DNA of 64,000 bases from Xanthocytophaga sp031424975 (GCA_031424975.1 JANPIL010000141.1:1-64000); one strand, 5' to 3'. Positions 31,811 through 39,618 are shown, counted from the first letter of the stretch. Notes: a model not told the origin generated them from the sequence alone. Program-made: numbers and translations.

Positions 31811-31945
31811 CCGCTAACGGTTTAGAGGGTTTGCGATGGCGGGGAGTTTTAGCACTAAACTTCATTCGGAGAACCAAACTTCCACTTTGCACAAAAGTGT
31901 CTGCGAAGCACGCAACCCCCGCTACTGAAAACCCCTTGTTAGTGG
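31811..31945 (-). repeat. attC-like imperfect hairpin site 4
   Basis: Left arm CCGCTAACGGTTTAGAGGG, TTTGCGATGGCGGGG faces right arm CCCCCGCTACTGAAAACCCC, TTGTTAGTGG; 135 bp, inside the known attC size range. Outer CTAAC/GTTAG present. The TAA of the next gene is part of the right arm. Confidence 0.65.
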
Positions 31946-32742
31946 TTCGTTGTTTCATTGTCATCCATTTCACGTTTATATTCTTCTTTATATTCACCGT
32001 GTTCGTCAAATTTACTTTGAAATTGTCGGTAGCTAATAAAACCGATAAACGGCTTAGAATGATTGTCACCAAGTGTTAATCTCAATTTCGTTTTGTAATT
32101 ACCCTTAAAAATTGGAGCTAATGTCAGGATGCACTCATTTGGAGGGAGAATAAATGAGCCCACGCCATTACCACACTTATAAATAAACCTTTCTTGTATC
32201 GGTTTCCAATTTCCTAAAGTGTCCACTGCTTCCATTACAATAGGAACGTGGCTACCATAACCGATGAAAATAGTGTCAGTGTCCCGATTTGTTAGTATTA
32301 CTGGATATAAGTTGGCTAATTTAATTGCTGTGTCAAGCTGAATTTCAATTTTAGATTGTGTCCAGTTTCTATAACTCCTTTCCTCGTCCCATTCTATATA
32401 GTATTTTTTAAAGGAATTTTCAAGTTCAGTTATTTTTGTCCTATTACTCGTCTTTGCTCCTGAAGGCAAAGGTGGCGGAGGAGGAGGTGAGAAGTTAGTA
32501 AAAGGACTTAAATAAATGGTGTCTTTAACTTCTCCAATAAAGTAAAAATTGTAATTTGAAGTTGTTAGCCAATTAGGGTTTTCATCTTCAAAAAAATGCA
32601 AAAACTTGTCTACGCCAAAAGTGTCAAGCACCAAGGGAAAAGGTTGTAAATTGTCAGCCTCTTTTGCTGCTTCCTTTTTGTCAGTCTGACAACCGATTAA
32701 AAAAAGTGTAGTCAGAAGAAATATTAGTTGAATTTGTCTCAT
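31939..32742 (-). CDS. hypothetical lipoprotein
   Basis: 267 residues. Lipoprotein signal MRQIQLIFLLTTLFLIGCQ (lipobox LIGC, Cys18), then a charged linker, a Pro-run (PPPPPPLP, about residues 85-92) and a beta-rich C-terminal region with SFILPPNECILTLAP. No family recognised. The gene is AT-rich. The stop TAA is embedded in the attC-like site (the last codons CAC-TAA continue into the arm), exactly as for the HEPN-like gene at 19126, supporting a cassette origin. Expected in the periplasm, anchored to a membrane. Confidence 0.72.
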   Translation of the reverse strand: MRQIQLIFLLTTLFLIGCQTDKKEAAKEADNLQPFPLVLDTFGVDKFLHFFEDENPNWLTTSNYNFYFIGEVKDTIYLSPFTNFSPPPPPPLPSGAKTSNRTKITELENSFKKYYIEWDEERSYRNWTQSKIEIQLDTAIKLANLYPVILTNRDTDTIFIGYGSHVPIVMEAVDTLGNWKPIQERFIYKCGNGVGSFILPPNECILTLAPIFKGNYKTKLRLTLGDNHSKPFIGFISYRQFQSKFDEHGEYKEEYKREMDDNETTNH

Positions 32743-32765
32743 TTGTTGTCGTCTTTACAATGACC

Positions 32766-32972
32766 GCTAACGGCTACGGCTTGGCGATGTGGCGGTATTT
32801 GAAAATCGTCAGCCTGTAACTGCTGTTGAATAAAGTTACAAAAAATGATGATTAAGAACTACAGCTCGGCGTTATTCGTCGGCTGGAACTGAAGCCGATT
32901 AGCGAACAAAAAGTTGAGAATATATTCGTCGCCCCGCCATATTGCCAAACCGAATGTTGCCTGCTGGCGTTT
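32766..32972 (-). repeat. attC-like imperfect hairpin site 5
   Basis: Left arm GCTAACGGCTACGGCTTGGC, GATGTGGCGG pairs with right arm CCGCCATATTGCCAAACCG, AATGTTGCC. The right arm is nearly the same sequence as in site 3 at 21302. Inner pieces CTGAAGCC and AACAAAAAGTTGAGA recur at about 18205. Confidence 0.65.
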
Positions 32973-32988
32973 TTCGTTAGCTTTTGAG

Positions 32989-33345
32989 TTATTTTTTCCA
33001 TTCTTTTATGCTGTAAGAGTCAATGATAGAGTCCTTTGTCAATTTTAATTGTAAAGACTTGGTGTAAACTGGGTCAATGTCAAAGCCATAATCTGTTTCA
33101 ATTTCGTAATAAACAATGTCGTTTTCTTTGTCGCTATAGTTTTCTGGTTCGCCAATTAAGTTTACTAATTGTCTGTAAGAAAGACCTGTTAGTTTATAAT
33201 TCTTGGTCAAATCTTTCAGCATAGATTTTCTATGTGTGTAAATTCTCAAGTCGCCCTGTTCTTGCCATTTCGTTTTGTCAAACTTTTCATTAGAGTTACA
33301 AGATGTAAGAAAGATGCTAACTAAAAAAGTTATAAATACCTTCAT
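32989..33345 (-). CDS. small lipoprotein, BamE/SmpA-like candidate
   Basis: 118 residues: lipoprotein signal MKVFITFLVSIFLTSCNS (Cys16), then LKDLTKNYKLTGLSYRQLVNLIGEP, a helix-helix-Gly-Pro pattern like the BamE/SmpA fold, followed by beta strands (YYEIETDYGFDIDP, LQLKLTKDSIIDSYSI). The fold call is tentative. Its start overlaps the stop of the upstream membrane protein gene by 4 bp (ATGA type), so the two are translationally coupled and form a two-gene cassette. Confidence 0.7.
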   Translation of the reverse strand: MKVFITFLVSIFLTSCNSNEKFDKTKWQEQGDLRIYTHRKSMLKDLTKNYKLTGLSYRQLVNLIGEPENYSDKENDIVYYEIETDYGFDIDPVYTKSLQLKLTKDSIIDSYSIKEWKK

Positions 33346-33641
33346 AATTTAGATTCCTTCTTTTTGTTAAACGAATAAATTCTTTCTGCAACAAGTCCAT
33401 AAAACAGGCAATTTAGAAATAGTCCAACAAAAAACATTGAGCCATTCATAAACTGAAAAAATAAAGTGTGTGTCGGAAAACGAAAGATGTAAAATAGTTT
33501 TTCAAGGGCTTTCACAATTATTCCATCGCCACCTGTTCCTTCATCTCTTGCTGCTGCTGCAACTAATGTTACAAAAGTCAAAATGCCACAAATTATTGTC
33601 GTAATAAAGAATGTTTTGAAGTTGAATTTTGGAATTTTCAT
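33342..33641 (-). CDS. small two-helix membrane protein
   Basis: 99 residues from ATG 33641 (MKIPKFNFKTFFITT). Two hydrophobic helices (FFITTIICGILTFVTLVAAA and MFFVGLFLNCLFYGLVA) with a loop of about 45 residues between them, and a Lys-rich C-terminus. No family recognised. The open frame reaches 33695, but that part covers the conserved 24-bp boundary block. Coupled to the following lipoprotein gene by a 4-bp overlap; a joint envelope role is plausible but unsupported. Confidence 0.65.
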   Translation of the reverse strand: MKIPKFNFKTFFITTIICGILTFVTLVAAAARDEGTGGDGIIVKALEKLFYIFRFPTHTLFFQFMNGSMFFVGLFLNCLFYGLVAERIYSFNKKKESKL

Positions 33642-33967
33642 TGCCTGTCTAAATGCAAATTGTGGTGTCGCACTACGCTTGCAGGCAACTCTCAAATAGA
33701 CGCAAGTTTACGCTAGAACGTAAACATGTGTGCATTTTCAGGAAAATCAAAGTTTTTCCTGAAAATTCCGTACAAGTGTCTGATATTCAGACTATTGCAT
33801 TTATTGCCTGTATTCGTTGACCCATCGGCAATGCAAAATACGCTGGTTGCACTGTGCGTATTTCCATCCGGTTGGCAATACAAAATGCGTACTTCGCAAA
33901 ACGTATTGCCGTCGATGACGACAATACGTTTTGCGAAGTACGCATCAACTTGTTCAGCGGGCTTTTT
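33642..33967. other. cassette-block boundary region 2
   Basis: Carries the 24-bp block (33686-33709) also found at 20836-20859, units GGCAATGCAAAATACGC (33826) and GGCAATACAAAATGCGTA (33874), a giant hairpin and CAGCGGGCTTTT (about 33957), in the same order as at 20822-21130. No gene seen. Confidence 0.6.
33886..33944. repeat. 59-nt hairpin with 23-bp perfect stem
   Basis: TGCGTACTTCGCAAAACGTA + TTG (33886-33908) is perfectly complementary to 33922-33944. The loop can itself pair CGTC/GACG around GAT. By far the strongest inverted repeat of the window. Confidence 0.9.
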
Positions 33968-34747
33968 TCAATTACGCTCGGCCCGGAAGTTTTTCAAACA
34001 ATCCTGAATGGCCGAAGCCAGCGTGTATTCGTCCGATTCCACCACAAAATCCTCGGCCAGCTTGCAGTAAGCCATGAATTTTTCCAGTTCTTCGGTTTGC
34101 AGCCCCGTCACCTTCGCCACAAAATCGGGGTTCATCTTGGCTTTGTACACCCGCTGCCGGTTGTCGTTTTGCAGCATTTCCGTCAGTTTGCGTTTGGATT
34201 TTCCTTCCTTACTGAACCGGTCGTAGAGCTTGGTGATAGGCCCCGAAACGCCAACCCCCACGCCGCCGCTGCGGACCACATCCGAAAGCGTTGCCAGCCG
34301 GGGTATTTGCGGCAACTGCAAATCGGGCTGGTTGGGAAGCCGCAAGCCAAGCAAGTCCTTTTTGAACTGCTTTTCAGAATACGGGCGGATGGTGATTTCG
34401 TTGAGCTGGTACACTTTCTGCCGCATCACCGCCCGCACCGACACCTTGTCGGATGAATAGTACTTTGGCAGCACGTACACCGATTTTTCCAAGTTCACGG
34501 CCGTAAATTCCAGCGTATCGCCGCGCCGCACATGGATGGAGAAAAAACCGTTGTCGCCGCTGATGGTTCCCATGCGGCTGCGCGTGTTGGCTACCGTCAC
34601 GTAGGCGGCGGGTGTGAGGCTGTCGCGGTGCAGCGTGAAACCCTGTACCAGTACAAGCCCTTGGCTGCCGGGTTTTTGCTGCGCAAGCGCGACGTTTGCC
34701 AGGCATAAACCGGCAAGCAGGATGAGAAACAATGGTCGTTGCATCAT
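33968..34747 (-). CDS. exported carboxypeptidase-like regulatory domain protein
   Basis: 259 residues from ATG 34747 (MMQRPLFLILLAGLCL, signal peptide cleaved near ALA-QQ). Residues 30-105 resemble a CarboxypepD_reg-like domain (LVLVQGFTLHRDSLTPAAYVTV ... GTISGDNGFFSIHVRRGD), the rest is charged and helical. Such proteins are common, mostly of unknown function, in the Bacteroidota envelope. The ATG follows a 30-bp repeat without a gap, so the repeat forms the immediate 5' leader; reading further upstream in frame would cross it and is rejected. Confidence 0.8.
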   Translation of the reverse strand: MMQRPLFLILLAGLCLANVALAQQKPGSQGLVLVQGFTLHRDSLTPAAYVTVANTRSRMGTISGDNGFFSIHVRRGDTLEFTAVNLEKSVYVLPKYYSSDKVSVRAVMRQKVYQLNEITIRPYSEKQFKKDLLGLRLPNQPDLQLPQIPRLATLSDVVRSGGVGVGVSGPITKLYDRFSKEGKSKRKLTEMLQNDNRQRVYKAKMNPDFVAKVTGLQTEELEKFMAYCKLAEDFVVESDEYTLASAIQDCLKNFRAERN

Positions 34748-34778
34748 AAAATAGTATGTTTTGAAAGTGCCAAACCCC
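34748..34778 (-). repeat. 30-bp ATACTATTTT repeat abutting a start codon
   Basis: AAAATAGTATGTTTTGAAAG then TGCCAAACCC; on the minus strand ATACTATTTT runs straight into ATGATG of the downstream gene. Confidence 0.9.
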
Positions 34779-35013
34779 CGGAAACGCCAAACCCTGGTTG
34801 GCGCGGATGAATTGAAAAACGATGCGGGCTGCCTTATGCCATCGACCCGCACAGTCCGGGCATAACCACCATTTCCATGCCAAGCCAAACGGTTTTGCGC
34901 GTCCAAATATGAACTAAATCCGGCTTGCGCGGCCAGCATTTAACAACCTTTAACATTGGCCGCACCAACGGATATTTTCCCGCGCCTGCCTTCCGCTTGC
35001 AAAAATCTGTGCG

Positions 35014-35044
35014 GGGGTTTGGGGTTTTTCAGGGATACTATTTT
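35014..35044 (+). repeat. 30-bp ATACTATTTT repeat, intergenic
   Basis: GGGGTTTGGGGTTTTTCAGGG then ATACTATTTT. Confidence 0.88.
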
Positions 35045-35163
35045 CTGATGGCTCAGCTTTTTTGCAACCGCCCCGGTATTACCGGCCAAACCAGCCATTC
35101 CAAAAACCGGCCAACGTACCCGGAAGCCTTGGAAAAACGCCCAAACCCACCCGTGGCTGCGGG

Positions 35164-35194
35164 TGGGTTTGGGCGTTTTAAAAGATACTATTTT
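35164..35194 (+). repeat. 30-bp ATACTATTTT repeat, intergenic
   Basis: GGGTTTGGGCGTTTTAAAAG then ATACTATTTTT. The preceding CCAAACCCACC and GGTGGGTTTGG form an inverted repeat of its first half. Confidence 0.9.
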
Positions 35195-35229
35195 TAGGAT
35201 GCCGTTTCCGGAAAGTGTTTTTTTGGCGG

Positions 35230-36138
35230 TCACTGGGTTTTGTAGCGCACAAACGCAATCCGCCTACCGTCCGGCGACCAACTGGGAACGTTCAGTGTTC
35301 CTTGGCCACCGTAGAATACCGGCGTGAGGTCGCGGATCTGCCGGGTTTCGAGGTTCATCAGCCTGATTTTCACGTCCTTGCCAAACGGATGACTGCCGTT
35401 TTGGTCTTGCACGTACGACAGGTAAACAATGCTTTTGCTATCGGGGCTGGGGTGGGCAAACCAATTGTCAAACCCATCGTCGGTCAGTTGTTCGGGCTGG
35501 CTGCCGTCGGGTTTCATGCGGTAAATATGCATCCGGCCGGTGCGGTGCGAGTTAAAGTATATCCATTTGCCATCGGGGCTGTATTCGGGGCCGTCGTCCA
35601 GAGCTTTGGCATCGGTGAGACGGGTTTCGTTGCTGCCGTCAATGCCGATGCGGTAAACGTTCCAGAATCCATTGCGCATGGCGCAGTAAACCAACGTTTT
35701 GCCGTCGGGACTGATGCCGTGCCAGTAGCTTGGAAACAGATCGGTTACCAAACGGGGTTTGCCACCGCCCACTGGCAACACAAATATCCGAGAATTCAAC
35801 TCAGAGGCCACCGTTTCGTCGTTGTGACTGACAATAAGCGTTTTGCCATCAAAACTAAGCCCGTGGTCGTTGTTGCAGGCCGTGGCGAAACCAGTGTTGA
35901 TTTTGCCGAGTTTCTTGCCGCCCACCGATATTTTTTCCAACAAACCGCCCGCGTTCACAATCAGGTACTTGCCATCGCGCGACCAGTTGGGAGCCTCGAA
36001 GTGGCGTTTTTCGGTCAAAATCACTGTTTCCTTGCCAGTCTTTACCTCCAGCAACACCAATGAGCTTTCTGTATTGACGGGTACTTGCGCCAAGCAAATG
36101 GCCGAGCAAAAGCCGAGCAAATAGGTTACGTGTTTCAT
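35230..36138 (-). CDS. exported TolB-like beta-propeller protein
   Basis: 302 residues from ATG 36138 (MKHVTYLLGFCSAICLAQ, signal peptide). Repeated WD40-like/PD40 blades: APNWSRDGKYLIVNA, HGISPDGKTLVYCA, GPEYSPDGKWIYFNS, AHPSPDSKSIVYLS and PSWSPDGRRIAFVR, about 45 residues apart, giving five to six blades. Likely a periplasmic propeller acting by protein contact. It resembles the propeller half of TolB but lacks TolB's N-terminal domain, so the gene name tolB is not justified. Confidence 0.88.
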   Translation of the reverse strand: MKHVTYLLGFCSAICLAQVPVNTESSLVLLEVKTGKETVILTEKRHFEAPNWSRDGKYLIVNAGGLLEKISVGGKKLGKINTGFATACNNDHGLSFDGKTLIVSHNDETVASELNSRIFVLPVGGGKPRLVTDLFPSYWHGISPDGKTLVYCAMRNGFWNVYRIGIDGSNETRLTDAKALDDGPEYSPDGKWIYFNSHRTGRMHIYRMKPDGSQPEQLTDDGFDNWFAHPSPDSKSIVYLSYVQDQNGSHPFGKDVKIRLMNLETRQIRDLTPVFYGGQGTLNVPSWSPDGRRIAFVRYKTQ

Positions 36139-36322
36139 GATTGGAGAGTTTACCTTCACTTGTGTCCGTCAGGAATTGGGATTCAGAACATTTGTCTCCA
36201 AAAATCCGTGATGTCTTGACCTTGAGGGCATCAGGCTTTGGGCTTGTTTCCGGCGCGAGCTGATGTTTTTGGCCGCAATCACGTGTTTTTGTTTGGCGAG
36301 GTTCTTGGACTTTTCAACAACT

Positions 36323-36664
36323 TCATGTGATTGCTTCAACCCTGTCGCGGAATACATTGACAATCTTGCGGGTTTCGTTCAATTCCAACACTTGCGGCCA
36401 CACTTGTGTAATCACATCGAACAATTCCTTCATTTTCACGTTGCCAATACGAATGTGAATCACTTTGGGCGGCGGTTCCTGAAAAAGCATCCGGTTAGAA
36501 AAATCGCTGTCCTTTGTGATGATAGTCAAGCTGTTTTCTTTGGCATAAGTCCAGATTCTCGCGTCTCTCCACTCATCATCAATGTCGCGTTGGTGCAGAT
36601 AGTCATCGTTATTCCAAAGTGAGAAATAATAGGGCAGATTCACATCAATCAGGAATTCTGCCAT
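36323..36664 (-). CDS. DUF5615 PIN-like toxin candidate
   Basis: 113 residues from ATG 36664 (MAEFLIDVNLPYYFS); upstream starts GTG 36679 and ATG 36673 are also in frame, and GTG 36679 would overlap the antitoxin stop. PIN-like fold of the DUF5615/Mut7-C type: Asp in LIDVNLP, acidic pair in DDEWRDARIW, and ITKDSDFSNR with the conserved Lys and Asp residues. Such proteins pair with DUF433 proteins as presumed toxin-antitoxin modules, with the PIN-like partner the likely RNase. The DUF433 gene precedes it directly. Confidence 0.85.
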   Translation of the reverse strand: MAEFLIDVNLPYYFSLWNNDDYLHQRDIDDEWRDARIWTYAKENSLTIITKDSDFSNRMLFQEPPPKVIHIRIGNVKMKELFDVITQVWPQVLELNETRKIVNVFRDRVEAIT

Positions 36665-36675
36665 ACTCACCATAC

Positions 36676-36909
36676 TCACGCCACGGATTTAATTACATAC
36701 CCACGGTTCATCAGGTCGCTGGCAAACAGGATGCAGGCACCGATGTCCTCGGGTTCAAGAGAAGGATATTGGCGCAGAATTTCCTCCCTGCTCTCACCGG
36801 CACCCAGAAATTCAAGAACGGTTTGAACCGTAATCCGTTTTCCCCGGATGGTTGGTTTTCCATTGCAAAGTTGGTCGTCAATGGTGATCCGGTCGGTTAT
36901 ATACTCCAT
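36676..36909 (-). CDS. DUF433 antitoxin-like protein
   Basis: 77 residues from ATG 36909 (MEYITDRITIDDQLCNGKP). DUF433 signature: GKPTIRGKRITVQTVLEFL, GESREEILRQYPSLEPEDIGACILFA. Helix-turn-helix-like fold, VapB-type partner of the DUF5615 protein encoded immediately downstream, with which it shares or nearly shares its stop/start. The first gene of the pair, so probably self-regulated. Confidence 0.88.
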   Translation of the reverse strand: MEYITDRITIDDQLCNGKPTIRGKRITVQTVLEFLGAGESREEILRQYPSLEPEDIGACILFASDLMNRGYVIKSVA

Positions 36910-37019
36910 TTCCGTAATTGTCTGCAAATGTGGTTGTCAATAACTGTAAAAACGGGTTGCCGCATTTCAAAGATAACCTAAATTTTGCCATTAGCGGGTT
37001 GGATTCGCCACAAAACCTA

Positions 37020-37050
37020 AAAAACAGTATCTTTTGGAAAGCTCAAACCC
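37020..37050 (-). repeat. 30-bp ATACTATTTT repeat, intergenic
   Basis: AAAACAGTATCTTTTGGAAA then GCTCAAACCCC. Confidence 0.8.
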
Positions 37051-37094
37051 CGGTGCATTTCAATATACAAGAGAGCCAACGGGAACTGTTTGTA

Positions 37095-37211
37095 TCAGTG
37101 CTTGTACAAGGCCCGGCTCGATGCCTGTTTGGGGCGTTTGCAATGAGCGGGGTCGCTGGCGGCGCACGAAAAAAGGCCGGTCAGGCATAAGGTGAGCAGT
37201 ATCCATTTCAT
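37095..37211 (-). CDS. 38-residue lipoprotein candidate
   Basis: Short ORF from ATG 37211: MKWILLTLCLTGLFSCAAS with lipobox LFSC (Cys16), then DPAHCKRPKQASS and a basic end RALYKH. Typical of tiny Bacteroidota lipoproteins that are missed by length cut-offs. It lies upstream of the DUF433/DUF5615 pair and downstream of pyrE on the same strand. Function unknown. Confidence 0.55.
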   Translation of the reverse strand: MKWILLTLCLTGLFSCAASDPAHCKRPKQASSRALYKH

Positions 37212-37278
37212 GGTTTCGGTGTGTTGTCCGTGCGAATTGCGGTGGTTTGTCTTTAACGGTAAGCGGTTTGCAAATCGT

Positions 37279-37932
37279 TCATCCGGGCTGCCATGATTCA
37301 GGATTCTGCCGCCAAGCCGCCAACGAAACCCGGTCGGTTTCGGAGATGATGTTGCGGCGGGTAGCTTCAGTGAGCAGGTGCGCGTAATCGCTCAGGCAAA
37401 CCAATGGCATTTGCCTTGCCGCAAAATTGCGTTCGGCTTCGGCAAAGCCATACGTGAAAATGGCCGCCATGCCCAGCACTTCGGCCCCGGCTTGGCGCAA
37501 CGCATCCACGGCTTTCAGCGAACTGCCGCCCGTGGAAACCAGATCTTCGATGACCACCACTTTTTGTCCGGCGGATAATTCGCCTTCAATCGCGTTGCCC
37601 ATGCCGTGTTCCTTGGGTTTGGCACGCACATACACAAACGGCAACGCCAGCGCGTCGGCCACCAAGGCACCCTGCGGAATGCCCGCCGTGGCAACACCCG
37701 CAATGGCTCCCACGCCGGGGAAAGCCTCGCGGATGCGGGCGGCCAGCGCGTCTTTGATGAACGTGCGGATGCCGGGATAGGACAAAGCCAGCCGGTTGTC
37801 GCAGTAAATCGGCGATTTCCAGCCCGAACTCCACGTGAATGGCTCGCCGGGCCGCAACCGGATGGCTCCGATGTCGAGCAGGGCCGAGGCTACGCGTTGG
37901 GCCACGGCATCATGGTCAATGGATGGTATCAT
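37279..37932 (-). CDS. pyrE: orotate phosphoribosyltransferase
   Basis: 217 residues from ATG 37932 (MIPSIDHDAVAQRVAS). Converts orotate and PRPP to OMP in pyrimidine synthesis. Motifs: FTWSSGWKSPIYCDNR (orotate side), VRAKPKEHGMGNAIEG (the flexible catalytic loop) and the PRPP-binding VVVIEDLVSTGGSS. The open frame extends 13 codons upstream (to 37971) without conservation. Divergent from the Nudix gene; other pyrimidine genes of the window (pyrH, carA) are distant. Confidence 0.96.
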   Translation of the reverse strand: MIPSIDHDAVAQRVASALLDIGAIRLRPGEPFTWSSGWKSPIYCDNRLALSYPGIRTFIKDALAARIREAFPGVGAIAGVATAGIPQGALVADALALPFVYVRAKPKEHGMGNAIEGELSAGQKVVVIEDLVSTGGSSLKAVDALRQAGAEVLGMAAIFTYGFAEAERNFAARQMPLVCLSDYAHLLTEATRRNIISETDRVSLAAWRQNPESWQPG

Positions 37933-37998
37933 GCGGCTAAAATAGCGGGTAATGCGCAGCCAAAAAAGCATCTTTTACTGGTTGCGCCCGATTTACCG

Positions 37999-38028
37999 AA
38001 AATAGTATGTTTCCGAAAACCCAAACCC
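37999..38028 (-). repeat. 30-bp ATACTATTTT repeat, intergenic
   Basis: GAAAATAGTATGTTTCCGAAA then ACCCAAACCC, between divergent pyrE and the Nudix gene. Confidence 0.88.
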
Positions 38029-38183
38029 CCTACCCTTCTCCCCTTGAAATCAAAACCGGGTGGAACGGGTTCTTCGGGCGGCGGCCAACCGCTACCGGCT
38101 TTTGTGTTGCGTTATTGTCAGAAATGCGTTTCTTTTGTATCAGTATCGCGTCTTGTCTCCCCACCTTGTGTTTTCCATCCCAC

Positions 38184-38915
38184 ATGAATCTTTTCATCAA
38201 CGACAAGCACGTGAAAGTCGTGAAAATGGAGGCCTTCACGGCGCAACAGTCCAAATTCAGCCGCATCATTGACGGGCAGACCGTGGAAGTGGCCGCCACC
38301 GACCTGGAGGGCGATGTGGCGGTGACCAACCCCTCGGTGGTGCTGCTCTATCGGTTGTTTGCCTTACTGCGCGACAAGAAACTGAGGAAACTCAGCTCGC
38401 TCACGCTGGCCTCGCCAGACAAGCAGATACTGACCGAGGCAATCAAGGCTCCGTACCGGATTATTGAGGCGGCAGGCGGCGTGGTACGCAAAGACAACCG
38501 AATACTGATGATTTACCGGCTGGGTGCTTGGGACTTGCCGAAAGGAAAAATGGAGAAGGACGAGACATTTCGCGAAACCGCCGTGCGCGAAGTGGAGGAA
38601 GAATGCCGCGTGAAGGTGCAACTGCACGAAAAAATCTGCACCACTTGGCACACCTACACCCAAAATGGCAGCGGAATCCTGAAGCAGACCAAATGGTACG
38701 CCATGACCTGCCTCGACGACAGTGCCATGGCTCCGCAACGCGAAGAGGGCATTGAACGCGTGGAGTGGATCAGCGAGGAAAAAACCTTGGAACTGACCGC
38801 CACTTCGTATCCTTCCATCCGGTTTGTGTGCCACAAGTATTTTAACAGGAAGCAGTCTGGCGACCCGGAAACGGGCTACGGGCTGGTTTCGGCTTTGAAA
38901 AAGATACTATTTTGA
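38184..38915 (+). CDS. Nudix hydrolase
   Basis: 243 residues from ATG 38184 (MNLFINDKHVKVV). Residues 1-90 form an N-terminal domain seen in Bacteroidota Nudix proteins; the Nudix box is GKMEKDETFRETAVREVEEE near residues 121-140, with Cys in place of the usual Gly after REVEEE. It hydrolyses a nucleoside diphosphate derivative, substrate unknown. The last ten residues (LVSALKKILF) and the TGA stop come from a 30-bp repeat, so the original C-terminus probably ended a few residues earlier. Confidence 0.9.
   Translation: MNLFINDKHVKVVKMEAFTAQQSKFSRIIDGQTVEVAATDLEGDVAVTNPSVVLLYRLFALLRDKKLRKLSSLTLASPDKQILTEAIKAPYRIIEAAGGVVRKDNRILMIYRLGAWDLPKGKMEKDETFRETAVREVEEECRVKVQLHEKICTTWHTYTQNGSGILKQTKWYAMTCLDDSAMAPQREEGIERVEWISEEKTLELTATSYPSIRFVCHKYFNRKQSGDPETGYGLVSALKKILF
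38883..38913 (+). repeat. 30-bp ATACTATTTT repeat forming the end of the Nudix gene
   Basis: GGTTTCGGCTTTGAAAAAG then ATACTATTTT, in frame; the TGA stop starts one base beyond the T-run. Confidence 0.85.
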
Positions 38916-39030
38916 AAGGCGGGGACGGAACGGCAGAACAACGCTTCTGCGTCGCCCGCAAGTTGTTTGCGTGAGAATAGGAGTTGAAAGTAAATGGGTT
39001 CAGTGTTTTCCAACCAAAAATTGTACGGCT

Positions 39031-39609
39031 ATGGCAGTTGAAATGGTAACGGGTGTCTCGCTGGAGGAATACTGCCGGTTGGAATACGACGCGAAAACAA
39101 AACACGAGTACATTAACGGTGAAATCATCCCCATGCCCTACACCTCCGAAAACCACGGCCTGATTGCTTCCAATATGGCTGTTGCCATTGGAATCTGCCT
39201 CAAAGGTAGCAAAAACCACCGCCTCTACATTGCCGACCGGATGCTGTATGTGCCTACCGATGCCAATGAGGGCAACACGTACTACCCCGACCTGATGATT
39301 GTGGAAGGCGAACCGGTTTTCAAGGCCATCAGTGCCAATATGCAGGCTACCACCAACCCGGCGGTGGTGATTGAAATACTGTCGGGCAGCAACGCCGACA
39401 ACGACTTGGTTGAAAAACTGACGCACTACAAAACGATACCCACGCTGAAACAATACCTGATTTTCTGGCAGACCAAAAGGCAGGTAGAAACTTTTACGCG
39501 CATCAATGAAAAGGAATGGCTCGATGTGGTGCTGACCGAAAAGGAAGGCGCGGTGCGGATATTGGATTGTGAACTCTCATTCGGCGACATCTACGAAAAG
39601 GTATTCTGA
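39031..39609 (+). CDS. Uma2-family (DUF820) putative endonuclease
   Basis: 192 residues from ATG 39031 (MAVEMVTGVSLEEYCRLE). Restriction-endonuclease-like fold of the Uma2/DUF820 type: HEYINGEIIPMPYTSENH, YYPDLMIVEGEP with the catalytic Asp, VVIEILSGSNADND with Glu, and the Lys in KLTHYKTIPTLKQYL. The family is expanded in cyanobacteria and Bacteroidota; biological role unproven. The open frame back to 38971 overlaps repeat-adjacent DNA and is not favoured. Confidence 0.9.
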   Translation: MAVEMVTGVSLEEYCRLEYDAKTKHEYINGEIIPMPYTSENHGLIASNMAVAIGICLKGSKNHRLYIADRMLYVPTDANEGNTYYPDLMIVEGEPVFKAISANMQATTNPAVVIEILSGSNADNDLVEKLTHYKTIPTLKQYLIFWQTKRQVETFTRINEKEWLDVVLTEKEGAVRILDCELSFGDIYEKVF

Positions 39610-39618
39610 CACAACCCG

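Larger units (their letters stand above)
34779..35229. other. 450-bp repeat-rich intergenic region
   Basis: Two more 30-bp repeats, both in the opposite orientation to the one at 34748, and no ORF with family resemblance. CATATTTG at about 34908 (minus strand, one mismatch to TAnnTTTG) may be the promoter of the gene at 33968. Confidence 0.4.

Noticed and set aside
36169..36363. 64-codon minus-strand frame overlapping the DUF5615 gene
   Set aside because: It overlaps the toxin-like gene's end in another frame and lacks any family feature.
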